From a virus: DNA of 45,792 bases. Positions 13,966 to 20,262 of the stretch are shown here, piece after piece (within the stretch, counting starts at the first letter, position 1; every line of letters starts with the position of its first letter). The notes under the pieces are model-generated. The model was not told the origin of the DNA and searched no databases. It saw nothing but the letters and a program-made list of their open reading frames with translations. The DNA lies in the IMG/VR virus record IMGVR_UViG_3300037225_000328, positions 1 through 45,792 of that record, one strand, 5' to 3'. The position numbers were made by a program, and so were the translations under genes.

Positions 13966-14474
13966 ATTTTATTCAATACGGCAAAGGGACCACGACATTT
14001 TATTGCGGCTTCATTATAGGCTCTTGCGGCATCTTTCTTATTAGTAAAAATCCCCAAAAAACTTTGTTTACCTTTAACTCGAATATTAGCTACCCATTTA
14101 TTTCTTCGTTTATCCTCAGTAACACCCGTGTATCCCGATGTATTATTTTTACGCTTACCTTGATTCGAGTTACTTTGTGAATCTGTTGCAATTCGCAAAT
14201 TACTTCGTTGATTATTTAATCCATTTCGATCTTTATGATCTACTTTTTTATCTTTAATATTAAGATGCATTCTTTCAGCAATAGCTTGATGCATTCGTAA
14301 TGTTACAAATTTTCGACAACCACACAGTCTACAGGGCTTTGTTTTTGAAAGATTTCTTTCGGCATAAAAAGTTATTCTATTTTTATGCGCGAACCACTTC
14401 CATTGCATTAAGTAAGTATAATCTTTATTAGAGACTAATACAAACTTGCCTTGTGTGAGCGGAATTCGTTTCAT
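13962..14474 (-). CDS. HNH-AP2 homing endonuclease directly after the tmRNA
   Basis: 170 residues. N-terminal beta segment (Gln-Trp-Lys-Trp-Phe-Ala), a CRLCGCRKF zinc pair not seen in its relatives, HNH core MHQAIAER...DHKDRNGLNNQ near residues 64-92, then an AP2-type DNA-binding domain (SGYTGVTED through a KDAARAYNEAA helix, residues 115-160). The ATG starts 2 nt after the discriminator base of the tmRNA (A-CT-ATG), exactly as at 20289-20768 after tRNA-Lys. No ribosome site is seen. Confidence 0.92.
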   Translation of the reverse strand: MKRIPLTQGKFVLVSNKDYTYLMQWKWFAHKNRITFYAERNLSKTKPCRLCGCRKFVTLRMHQAIAERMHLNIKDKKVDHKDRNGLNNQRSNLRIATDSQSNSNQGKRKNNTSGYTGVTEDKRRNKWVANIRVKGKQSFLGIFTNKKDAARAYNEAAIKCRGPFAVLNKI

Positions 14475-14476
14475 AG

Positions 14477-14773
14477 TGGAGATGCCGAGAGTCGCACTCG
14501 GGTCTTAATTGCTTCTAGTGGTATATCTACATACATAGTTATTCGTTATTCAACAGCCCAAATAACTCGGCTGATCTATAAATGTACATCAACTGTCAAT
14601 TACTAACGACTTCTGCTACATTGACACTTACAGTTGTCTTGGCAGCTTTACGCAGCCAGTGCTAATTGCGGTTTGGCAATTAAATAATTTAGTCAGCTTT
14701 TAACGTGGCCAACTGACTAACCACGGTATGCAACACTTCCTGTTCACAATTAATCGAAACCTACTTCATCCCC
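14477..14773 (-). ncRNA. ssrA: Transfer-messenger RNA (tmRNA)
   Basis: The 5' end GGGGATG pairs with 3' CATCTCC as a 7-bp acceptor stem containing the G3-U70 pair that marks alanine charging. The discriminator is A; CCA is not encoded. The T arm is CCGAG-TGCGACT-CTCGG. The 5' part carries the D-arm-like GTAGGTTTCGATT conserved in tmRNAs. An H2 helix, TGCATAC (14726-14732) with GTATGTA (14528-14534), matches the E. coli layout. The tag frame (14648-14677) reads GCC resume codon then AKPQLALAA and TAA, preceded by TTAATT as in ssrA. Length 297 nt. It would free ribosomes stalled on broken mRNA and tag the product for proteolysis. Confidence 0.93.
14648..14677 (-). CDS. tmRNA proteolysis tag frame
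   Basis: Internal reading frame of the tmRNA: resume codon GCC (14675-14677), tag AKPQLALAA, stop TAA (14648-14650). The hydrophobic ALAA end is the usual degron for ClpXP-type proteases. Confidence 0.85.
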   Translation of the reverse strand, partial: AKPQLALAA

Positions 14774-14783
14774 ATCGTACCTT

Positions 14784-14951
14784 TTACGGTACAACTCGCC
14801 TCAATTCACGAGCCACATACTCATAAACACGCCGGACTTCTGTACCAAGTAGCGTTACCGCAGGTATCGCTACAATCGTAATTAGTGCCAATAGCACTGC
14901 ATACTCGACGGCTGCCGGCCCATCCTCAGAAACAAGAAACTTACGAATCAT
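14784..14951 (-). CDS. flp: Flp-family pilin-like protein, 55 residues
   Basis: Short N-terminal segment MIRKFLVSEDG, then PAAVEYAVLLALITI, the class III pilin signature: a G/P-A-x-x-x-E-Y core with Glu and Tyr at mature positions 5 and 6, followed by a hydrophobic helix of about 22 residues and an amphipathic Arg-rich tail. AAAGG lies 7 nt before the ATG. Flp/Tad pilins are cleaved by a TadV prepilin peptidase and assembled by Tad machinery; none of these is encoded here, so host machinery would be needed. It lies between a zinc-ribbon gene (4 nt upstream) and the tmRNA. Small size and lack of a Tad locus leave open another role, such as a decoy or membrane peptide. Confidence 0.8.
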   Translation of the reverse strand: MIRKFLVSEDGPAAVEYAVLLALITIVAIPAVTLLGTEVRRVYEYVARELRRVVP

Positions 14952-14954
14952 TGA

Positions 14955-15182
14955 CTAACCTTTCAAAAAAGAGGAACAAGAAACAATAAATGATCCATTG
15001 CGCCAATCAGGCGGCGACTGCGGTATACACGGATAAACCGGATACGGAGGCATGGGTGGATCCATTGGAATAACTGGTCCCCACGGACGAGTTGCCTTGG
15101 CATGACAACGCTTACATCGCCCAACACCTTCCATATCTGTTTCAACCGGCCCGCCACAAATTGAACAAGTTCCAATGATCAT
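14955..15182 (-). CDS. Zinc-ribbon protein with proline-rich tail, 75 residues
   Basis: ATG chosen with GGAGG 8 nt upstream; a longer frame lacks a ribosome site. CSICGG near residue 5 and CKRCHA near 23 form a one-zinc ribbon. A Pro/Tyr-rich linker (PMDPPMPPYPVYP) and a short hydrophobic end follow. It precedes the pilin-like gene by 3 nt, so the two are coupled. Function unknown. Confidence 0.75.
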   Translation of the reverse strand: MIIGTCSICGGPVETDMEGVGRCKRCHAKATRPWGPVIPMDPPMPPYPVYPCIPQSPPDWRNGSFIVSCSSFLKG

Positions 15183-15197
15183 ATTTAATACCTCCAG

Positions 15198-15264
15198 CGA
15201 TTTTGGTTGGACTCGAACCAACATTCACACTTCGACTTAATGTAAACCCCAACCTGGCAAACTC
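15198..15264 (-). tRNA. Degenerate tRNA-like element
   Basis: A perfect T arm (GTTGG-TTCGAGT-CCAAC) and an acceptor GAGTTTG with CAAAATC (6 of 7 pairs) are separated by a shrunken D arm (AGG-TTGGGG-TTT) and a 5-bp ACATT/AGTGT anticodon-like stem whose loop AAGTCGA lacks U33. No anticodon can be assigned safely. Probably a tRNA relic or a tRNA-like RNA. Confidence 0.35.
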
Positions 15265-15266
15265 TG

Positions 15267-15293
15267 TTGGATCGGACTATGACCCCGATCCAA
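15267..15293. terminator. 9-bp inverted repeat next to the tRNA-like element
   Basis: TTGGATCGG (15267-15275) and CCGATCCAA (15285-15293) with a 9-nt loop. No T tract on the minus strand, so a processing or recognition element is as likely as a terminator. Confidence 0.4.
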
Positions 15294-15335
15294 GGTTGTC
15301 CCGAATTCAACACCCGAATACAACCATGCCGAGCA

Positions 15336-15821
15336 TTAGACCTTATTTAATACTGCAAATTTGCCAAAATATTTTAATGCTGCTTTATTATAGGCTTTAG
15401 CAGCTTCTTTTTTACTGGTAAAATAACCTAAATGAATATCTTTTCCATTTATTTGAATCTTAGCTTGCCATTTATGGCTATCTTTTCGCCAATGTACACC
15501 TTTATAACCAGATGTATTATTCCGTTGTTTAGGTCGATTTATTCCATTCTGAGATACTGTTGCGAGTCTTAAATTTAAGCGTTGATTATTTAATCCATTC
15601 TGATCAATATGATCTAATGTGTCACTCGCTAAAAGACCCATTCTTATAGCAATGATTTGATGCATTTTTATTGCAGTTTGTTTTAACTTGCTCTGAACAC
15701 ATCGAACAGCATAAAACATACCACGATGTTTAGAGGCACACCATTTCCACTGTATTAAGAATTCATAATCTTGATCATCAACCAAAGCAAACTTATCTTG
15801 CGTAAGTTTTATCTTTTTCAT
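15336..15821 (-). CDS. HNH-AP2 homing endonuclease
   Basis: 161 residues. QWKWCA near 25, HNH core MHQIIAIR...DHIDQNGLNNQ (residues 55-80) and AP2 domain SGYKGVHWR to KEAAKAYNKAA (residues 105-150). GGAGCTTCTTTT precedes the ATG, the same run as before the HNH gene at 11523-12020. Closely similar to 17504-17995, 39893-40363 and 41733-42227. Confidence 0.92.
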   Translation of the reverse strand: MKKIKLTQDKFALVDDQDYEFLIQWKWCASKHRGMFYAVRCVQSKLKQTAIKMHQIIAIRMGLLASDTLDHIDQNGLNNQRLNLRLATVSQNGINRPKQRNNTSGYKGVHWRKDSHKWQAKIQINGKDIHLGYFTSKKEAAKAYNKAALKYFGKFAVLNKV

Positions 15822-15834
15822 AAAAGAAGCTCCA

Positions 15835-16023
15835 TTACGATTCGGACGTAATTACAATGCTGGCAACGGGGCGCGGATTGCAGAGCCTTCGCTGGAGAGC
15901 TTGTACCGAGATAGTGTGGATCACAAGAGGCGTTACTAAAAGATAGTCATCAATTGCACCACGGAAGTCTACTTGCCTGTCGTCGTAAATGCCAACTTCA
16001 AACATCCGACCAAGGTATTTCAA
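15835..16023 (-). CDS. Small hypothetical protein, TTG start
   Basis: Unrecognised 62-residue protein. TTG overlaps the upstream TGA stop (TTGA), so initiation probably follows termination of the preceding gene. Composition is mixed, with a hydrophobic LeuValThrProLeuValIle segment. Confidence 0.6.
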   Translation of the reverse strand: MKYLGRMFEVGIYDDRQVDFRGAIDDYLLVTPLVIHTISVQALQRRLCNPRPVASIVITSES

Positions 16024-16376
16024 ATCCTATAAACGGGCACTGGGATAGCAGCGATTGTACCAACCGGCTGACCACCCAGCATCACGGTGACATTGTAAGG
16101 AAGAGACTTGGGCTCTTCGAGAGTAGAGAGATTGAAAAAGCTAATCAGTCGTGTCAACTCTTCCACTCGATTCCAAGTTCGACCAATCCGATAATTCGTA
16201 TCCGGATTGCTCTCTTGGTTCATTAGAATATGAGCGTCCTTCTTTAGGCCATCAACTTCATATTCGAGAATATGCTTAATATCAGAAAAGGCCGGTGGAC
16301 ATTCGACTACAGTACAAATATACTCTTCACCATTGCGGCCGTGAATACATACGTTATACGCGACTACTTGGGTCAT
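16020..16376 (-). CDS. Hypothetical protein, 118 residues
   Basis: ATG with AAGGGA 7 nt upstream; earlier in-frame ATGs lie deeper in tatA. Unrecognised alpha/beta protein with a Tyr-Asn-Val-Cys-Ile-His strand, a central helix (Asp-Ile-Lys-His-Ile-Leu) and a C-terminal strand pair (Tyr-Asn-Val-Thr-Val-Met-Leu). It overlaps tatA by 23 nt, so is coupled to it. Confidence 0.7.
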   Translation of the reverse strand: MTQVVAYNVCIHGRNGEEYICTVVECPPAFSDIKHILEYEVDGLKKDAHILMNQESNPDTNYRIGRTWNRVEELTRLISFFNLSTLEEPKSLPYNVTVMLGGQPVGTIAAIPVPVYRI

Positions 16377-16497
16377 CATCAATTCCCTTCTTGAATTCAC
16401 GGATTCCTTGCCCTAGACTTCGCATCATATTTGGCAGTCTATTACCGAATAGGAGCAAAGCGACGAAGGCCAGGATAAGAATTTCCGCAAGCTTCAT
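16354..16497 (-). CDS. tatA: TatA-like membrane protein, 47 residues
   Basis: Residues 3-17 form a hydrophobic helix (Ala-Glu-Ile-Leu-Ile-Leu-Ala-Phe onward) ending in FGNRLPNMMRSLGQGI, the TatA/TatB hinge (F-G-x-x-L-P) and amphipathic helix with the conserved LGxGIREFKKG, then an acidic DDD tail. This is the Tat translocon pore subunit pattern, shortened to its core. No TatC is present, so it could join the host Tat complex or disturb the membrane. The ATG is 6 nt after TATAGT, so leaderless. Confidence 0.8.
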   Translation of the reverse strand: MKLAEILILAFVALLLFGNRLPNMMRSLGQGIREFKKGIDDDPSSRV

Positions 16498-16503
16498 ATT
16501 ATA

Positions 16504-16531
16504 ACTATACCATGAAAAAAGCCTTTGTCAA
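16504..16531 (-). promoter_or_regulatory. Promoter for the tatA-like gene
   Basis: Minus strand TTGACA (16526-16531), 16-nt spacer ending ATGG, TATAGT (16504-16509), 6 nt, ATG. It overlaps the 3' end of the upstream gene. Confidence 0.88.
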
Positions 16532-16888
16532 GGCAACAATTAAAACTATTGTCAGACAGGCAGCATTAAACCAAAAATAATTCGGTTCTTCGGGTTGTAC
16601 TATTATCGGTTCCCACGCCACAGGAGGCACTGGCACCGACGAAGCGGGTGGTGGGAGCGCTGGAGGCATCACGACTGGCGCTAAACCCAGTGCCTCCTGC
16701 CATTCTATCGGGACTAGTTCAGGTCTAATCGCGCCCGATAACCGTCTTATTTCAAATAAAGTTTCTCCAATTGAAGCAATATCGCCGGGAATCTTTGGAC
16801 CCCGACCAAAAACGAAACATTTAGTTTGATCTTTTTGAGAAAAATCTACAGCAATATAATCATTGCCAGACTTGTAATAGTTAGCCAT
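16505..16888 (-). CDS. C-tail-anchored membrane protein with proline-rich linker
   Basis: 127 residues. An N-terminal globular part with beta strands (Tyr-Ile-Ala-Val-Asp-Phe, Lys-Cys-Phe-Val-Phe-Gly), a Pro/Ala-rich linker (ProProAlaLeuProProProAla onward) at about 70-95, and one C-terminal transmembrane helix (Leu-Thr-Ile-Val-Leu-Ile-Val-Ala-Leu). The domain would face the cytoplasm or periplasm depending on insertion. The start overlaps the upstream stop by 8 nt. Confidence 0.7.
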   Translation of the reverse strand: MANYYKSGNDYIAVDFSQKDQTKCFVFGRGPKIPGDIASIGETLFEIRRLSGAIRPELVPIEWQEALGLAPVVMPPALPPPASSVPVPPVAWEPIIVQPEEPNYFWFNAACLTIVLIVALTKAFFMV

Positions 16889-17216
16889 TATAATTACCGC
16901 GTTCGTCAACTACTCCCATTTTTAGATGTCGTCCAAATGCGGGAAGTGTCCGAAACTCTTCTTTTGGAATAGTGATAACTGTAGACCCCTCATGATGGCC
17001 CCGTACATAATCGGCGACCCCGTGAGAAGGATATATCGCTACAGTGGGATGTGACAACGACACCCAACCTTCGGATTCCCCGTCATCATAACCAAGATAC
17101 TCAAACTGTCCATCAACCTTCCGACGAACCGCATAGACATTGGGCTCTAAGACGCGAAGTTGTTGTTTACGTAAGATAAGGGCTTGCTGTAAAGCTGTAA
17201 CCTCATCCCAACTCAT
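16881..17216 (-). CDS. Hypothetical protein, 111 residues
   Basis: Start taken at the Met just after the upstream stop; the longer frame lies inside that gene. Unrecognised: a helical N-terminus (Glu-Val-Thr-Ala-Leu-Gln-Gln-Ala), then strands with Val-Tyr-Ala-Val-Arg-Arg and Gly-Trp-Val-Ser-Leu-Ser. No motif found. Confidence 0.65.
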   Translation of the reverse strand: MSWDEVTALQQALILRKQQLRVLEPNVYAVRRKVDGQFEYLGYDDGESEGWVSLSHPTVAIYPSHGVADYVRGHHEGSTVITIPKEEFRTLPAFGRHLKMGVVDERGNYNG

Positions 17217-17217
17217 C

Positions 17218-17511
17218 TTACCGATTGCTTTTATCCAATTCACGTATTCGCTCCTTGTATTTGGCGTATAGATTATGTAAATCTTGTTTAGCAGTCGAAA
17301 CTTGAAGTTTGGCATCATGAAGTTTTCGTCGAAGATACTTTCTCATCCAGGTATAAGCTTCTTTCAAATCTGTAAAGATATTTTCTTCATAAACCTTAAA
17401 TTCAATTTGAAACTTATCTTTAACCCATAGACTTTGGTTATCAATGCGTTTAATTACTCGAAGTTTTTCAAGCCCATATTTCGTTGCCATGTATACAATT
17501 GGTTCATTCAT
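17218..17511 (-). CDS. Hypothetical protein with C-terminal coiled coil
   Basis: 97 residues from an ATG that overlaps the HNH stop. The first half is beta-rich (Ile-Val-Tyr-Met-Ala-Thr, Leu-Trp-Val-Lys); the second half (about residues 52-97) is a long Lys/Glu/Leu helix with heptads, ending Lys-Ser-Asn-Arg. Unrecognised. Confidence 0.7.
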   Translation of the reverse strand: MNEPIVYMATKYGLEKLRVIKRIDNQSLWVKDKFQIEFKVYEENIFTDLKEAYTWMRKYLRRKLHDAKLQVSTAKQDLHNLYAKYKERIRELDKSNR

Positions 17512-17995
17512 CTTTAATCTCATTTAAAGTGGCAAACTCGCCAAAATATTTTAAAGCCGCTTCATTATATGCTTTTGCTGCATCTATTTTAGTATCAAAG
17601 AATCCTAAAGAAATAAATTTATTATCAACTTGAATTTGAGCCCGCCATTTAGATCCATGTTTAAATTGGGAAACACCTTTATAGCCAGATGTATTATTTT
17701 TATATTTTCTTCGATGAGCAGAATTTTGAGAATCTGTTGCTAACCGTAAATTATCTCTTTGATTATTTAGTCCATTTCTATCTATATGATCTACCTCCCC
17801 TAGAATTCCCATTCTTTCAGCAATAGTTTGATGCATACAAATAGTTTTTCGTGGGGGATTTTTTCTGCTTGTTTTTCGTCTTGCGTAGAATGTAAATCCT
17901 ATTTTAGCAGCATACCACTTCCATTTCATCAAGATATCATAATCTTGGTCATCTAATAGAGCAAACTTGTCTTGTGAGAGTAGTATCTGTTTCAT
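17504..17995 (-). CDS. HNH-AP2 homing endonuclease
   Basis: 163 residues. KWKWYA near 25, HNH core MHQTIAER...DHIDRNGLNNQ (residues 54-80), AP2 domain SGYKGVSQF to IDAAKAYNEAA (about 105-150). It overlaps the GGPP-family gene upstream by ATGA and the next gene downstream. Member of the same family as 15336-15821. Confidence 0.92.
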   Translation of the reverse strand: MKQILLSQDKFALLDDQDYDILMKWKWYAAKIGFTFYARRKTSRKNPPRKTICMHQTIAERMGILGEVDHIDRNGLNNQRDNLRLATDSQNSAHRRKYKNNTSGYKGVSQFKHGSKWRAQIQVDNKFISLGFFDTKIDAAKAYNEAALKYFGEFATLNEIKDE

Positions 17996-18429
17996 CCTGC
18001 ATACCTTTCAGCAGCAGCAAGATCGTTCCATTCGTCAGATTTCTCTTCTTCGTAACTTTTATTCTTCCAATCGACAATATCATTTAATTTAGTTTTAACA
18101 AATTTAAGTCCGTGTTTAGAAACTTCTCGGAGTACCCGGTCTACTATAAAAGTTGCTACAGTTCCTTTATATCGCGCAATTTCCGTTGGACCCCCATCAA
18201 AGATTATATTAATTTCAGTCAACGGGCGAAAACAATCTGCGCTCTTCAACATACTACTAACCGAAGTCTGAAAGGCAGTGCCTCTTAATGTAAAAAAATC
18301 CTGCTCGTATCCACCTAGATTTTTAAGGAGAATACACGCCTGAACAGTATCGAATGTATTAACAAGGGCCATAATTGCAGTAATTAGTGATCGTCGCTTA
18401 TTCTCGGTTTCAATCTCTTGGTGCATCAT
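17992..18429 (-). CDS. GGPP-family protein, divergent eighth member
   Basis: 145 residues. The C-terminal region (Phe-Asp-Gly-Gly-Pro-Thr, 7 residues, then Lys-Gly-Thr-Val-Ala-Thr-Phe-Ile-Val-Asp-Arg-Val) matches the GGPP...GTLLTxLxDR core of the tandem family at 30025-33093, about 12 kb away. An N-terminal helical part (Ala-Leu-Val-Asn-Thr-Phe-Asp-Thr) parallels theirs. The second Pro of GGPP is Thr here. It has an acidic C-terminal extension. Family function unknown. Confidence 0.75.
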   Translation of the reverse strand: MMHQEIETENKRRSLITAIMALVNTFDTVQACILLKNLGGYEQDFFTLRGTAFQTSVSSMLKSADCFRPLTEINIIFDGGPTEIARYKGTVATFIVDRVLREVSKHGLKFVKTKLNDIVDWKNKSYEEEKSDEWNDLAAAERYAG

Positions 18430-18592
18430 TTAACAATACTTTCTGGTCGGGTTTCATCCATCGAAGAAGATTAGTAAATGACTGACCAATGAATACTCGT
18501 ACTATAGGTGCTGCCTCGACTATTAGACCATTTGATACTTTAACTCCGACCGTCATTCGAGGACTTGATAACCACCACTTATCCATTTGCAT
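18410..18592 (-). CDS. Small hypothetical protein, 60 residues
   Basis: Unrecognised. Beta-rich (Met-Thr-Val-Gly-Val-Lys-Val, Val-Arg-Val-Phe-Ile) with Trp pairs at both ends. It overlaps both neighbours by 14-20 nt, as expected in this operon. Confidence 0.65.
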   Translation of the reverse strand: MQMDKWWLSSPRMTVGVKVSNGLIVEAAPIVRVFIGQSFTNLLRWMKPDQKVLLNDAPRD

Positions 18593-18887
18593 TAGCCACT
18601 AAATTATACCATAATTTTGTATCTGGATCAAGATTTTCTAGTTTTTTTAGTAAAATATTTTTCGCAGATTTCATCCAACCATTATCCGCTAACCATTTAG
18701 CTGCAATTACTATGCCAGATTGTGTAATAATTTGATGAATTTTTACATCGTAAACATTTACTTCTGGTGGGGTTGGCGGGCAGCCGCTCCCATCAGGGTA
18801 ATAAGGCACGCCTGGATCTCCGGGTGTAAAGAAATAAAGGATCTCGGCGTCAAAAACATCATCAATTAAATGATAGATACATTTCAT
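18579..18887 (-). CDS. Hypothetical protein, 102 residues
   Basis: Unrecognised. The N-terminal part has a Pro/Gly-rich loop (ProGlyAspProGlyValProTyr) and the C-terminal part is helical with Lys-Leu-Glu-Asn-Leu. The ATG overlaps the upstream stop by ATGA. Confidence 0.7.
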   Translation of the reverse strand: MKCIYHLIDDVFDAEILYFFTPGDPGVPYYPDGSGCPPTPPEVNVYDVKIHQIITQSGIVIAAKWLADNGWMKSAKNILLKKLENLDPDTKLWYNLVANANG

Positions 18888-19174
18888 ACTTGTTGCTCAT
18901 TCCACGCCATAATTTCGCTACAAAGTTCATTAAACTTCTTTATCGCGGATCCACGTCCCTTGAAAACATAGACAATTCTGGTGTTGAATTTATGCAATCT
19001 CTTGTTGCTATAATGCCCCGCTTCTCTAAGAACTATACGGGCATACATTTCCGGGCCGACAACCCACTTATTATTTTTTGCATGAAAAATGGCCGTTCGC
19101 ATCCCTGTGTTATGGCAACCAAAAAACTCCGGGCCTAGAAATCCTTTTCCAAGGTCCAATTTTGGGATCTTCAT
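18884..19174 (-). CDS. Hypothetical protein, 96 residues
   Basis: Unrecognised small basic protein. Gly-Lys-Gly-Phe-Leu-Gly-Pro-Glu-Phe-Phe-Gly-Cys-His and a later Val-Tyr-Val-Phe-Lys-Gly-Arg-Gly strand suggest a compact alpha/beta domain. Start and stop overlap neighbours by 4 nt. Confidence 0.7.
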   Translation of the reverse strand: MKIPKLDLGKGFLGPEFFGCHNTGMRTAIFHAKNNKWVVGPEMYARIVLREAGHYSNKRLHKFNTRIVYVFKGRGSAIKKFNELCSEIMAWNEQQV

Positions 19175-19440
19175 GGTGTCACCGGATGGATAATCTCAAT
19201 CTCTTCATATTCATAGCCTTGGTCGCTACGTATATTTAGAAGATTAATAATCGCCCTTATGTCTCCACCCTTTGCCTTGTAGTAAAACATTTCTTGGTCG
19301 CTATCAAGATCGTCAGGATTACCATAATAGCCCCACTCATCCATCACACGAAACAAATGAAGATATGCCTTATCTCGCTCAGCTTCATTACGGGCATAAA
19401 CGGGGTAATCCCCATGCTTTGCTTTAAGAATTAGTACCAT
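19171..19440 (-). CDS. Hypothetical protein, 89 residues
   Basis: Start chosen with AGGAG 7 nt upstream, inside the 3' end of the preceding gene. Unrecognised; opens with a Val-Leu-Ile-Leu-Lys strand, then charged helices rich in Asp, Glu and Tyr. Confidence 0.7.
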   Translation of the reverse strand: MVLILKAKHGDYPVYARNEAERDKAYLHLFRVMDEWGYYGNPDDLDSDQEMFYYKAKGGDIRAIINLLNIRSDQGYEYEEIEIIHPVTP

Positions 19441-19723
19441 CGGCACTCCTGTATAATTCGCGTTCGGCAATTAGTTGCTTTAATTCAGCCAAATTAGTTA
19501 TTGAAGTTTGAATACTCTGCGAGAGAGTAACACAATCTCTACGCAATTTATCCATGCGCTTCTTCCACTGCTCTAATTGAAATTCCCCATGCTCCAAAGC
19601 AGCAGTGGCTTCCAGCCGCATTTGTTTCATTTCAGGAATTCTAGCCTCATAGGCATCCCGAAGAATACAATATCGAGAGTAATCATCAGGAGCCTTATTG
19701 AGTAATTCTTGCCAGTTGTCCAT
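19424..19723 (-). CDS. Coiled-coil protein, first gene of an operon
   Basis: 99 residues, almost all helical with long Leu/Ala/Glu/Arg/Lys heptads (Met-Lys-Gln-Met-Arg-Leu-Glu-Ala; Leu-Arg-Arg-Asp-Cys). A dimeric coiled coil is the likely fold. The ATG is 6 nt after TAGGAT, so leaderless. It heads the operon that runs through 16881. Confidence 0.75.
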   Translation of the reverse strand: MDNWQELLNKAPDDYSRYCILRDAYEARIPEMKQMRLEATAALEHGEFQLEQWKKRMDKLRRDCVTLSQSIQTSITNLAELKQLIAERELYRSADGTNS

Positions 19724-19729
19724 ACTATA

Positions 19730-19757
19730 ATCCTACCATCAAGTTTCAAGTTGTCAA
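19730..19757 (-). promoter_or_regulatory. Promoter at 19.74 kb
   Basis: Minus strand TTGACA (19752-19757), 16-nt spacer ending GATGG, TAGGAT (19730-19735), 6 nt, ATG. It overlaps the last codons of the deaminase-like gene. Confidence 0.85.
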
Positions 19758-20105
19758 GTTAAAAATACCCCATTCCGAGTCGGAAATTGAATAGTAGCAG
19801 CGTTTCACACCCCGGAGCCGCATCGCCCCTTGACACCGCCTGCAAGGCCGGGCGAGGGCCAAGGTGCCATCCGAATGTATTCTGACAACATAGACCGTGC
19901 TTCCCCAATCAAGCTTCTTAGTGACCCGTGCTTCGGCATGGGCGAGAGGATTAGGCGTCCTAGAAACAATGTTGCTTGCGGTAACAACTGCCCCATCGGT
20001 GCGGATACCGACCGCCCCCACACGATAATGACGATTAGCCTCCTTGCAATCACCTTTAAGGGCTACTTGACGTGCTATACGAAAATACTTATCAATTTGA
20101 GCCAT
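19746..20105 (-). CDS. CMP/dCMP deaminase-fold protein
   Basis: 119 residues. The zinc-site motifs of the cytidine/deoxycytidylate deaminase family are present: HAEA at 56-59 (His ligand plus catalytic Glu) and PCRRC at 87-91 (two Cys ligands). The preceding strands (Arg-Val-Gly-Ala-Val-Gly-Ile) fit the fold. It is shorter than typical dCMP deaminases, with no allosteric insert. Likely converts a cytidine nucleotide to its uridine form, feeding dTMP synthesis; an RNA or DNA base target cannot be excluded. It follows the tRNA cluster directly. Confidence 0.85.
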   Translation of the reverse strand: MAQIDKYFRIARQVALKGDCKEANRHYRVGAVGIRTDGAVVTASNIVSRTPNPLAHAEARVTKKLDWGSTVYVVRIHSDGTLALARPCRRCQGAMRLRGVKRCYYSISDSEWGIFNLTT

Positions 20106-20107
20106 AG

Positions 20108-20179
20108 TCGGAATGGGTGGAATCGAACCACCATCTGGGCCTTATAAGAGTCCGGTCCTAACCATTGAACGACATTCCG
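20108..20179 (-). tRNA. tRNA-Ile (anticodon UAU)
   Basis: Acceptor CGGAATG/CATTCCG pairs fully; discriminator A; T arm GGTGG-TTCGATT-CCACC; D arm GTTC/GGAC; anticodon loop CTTATAA gives UAU. One A-C mismatch in the anticodon stem. CCA is not encoded. Confidence 0.75.
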
Positions 20180-20182
20180 CAA

Positions 20183-20256
20183 TAGTGGGCGAAGGACTCG
20201 AACCTTCACTGTTCACGTTCTAAGCGTGATGCCTCCTTCCATTGGGCTAGCCCACC
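20183..20256 (-). tRNA. tRNA-Leu (anticodon UAG), short variable loop
   Basis: Acceptor GGTGGGC/GCCCACT with a G1-U72 pair; anticodon stem TCACG/CGTGA around CTTAGAA gives UAG (reads CUA); T arm GAAGG-TTCGAGT-CCTTC. The variable loop is only 5 nt, whereas bacterial tRNA-Leu normally has a long variable arm. Confidence 0.85.
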
Positions 20257-20262
20257 ATTAAG

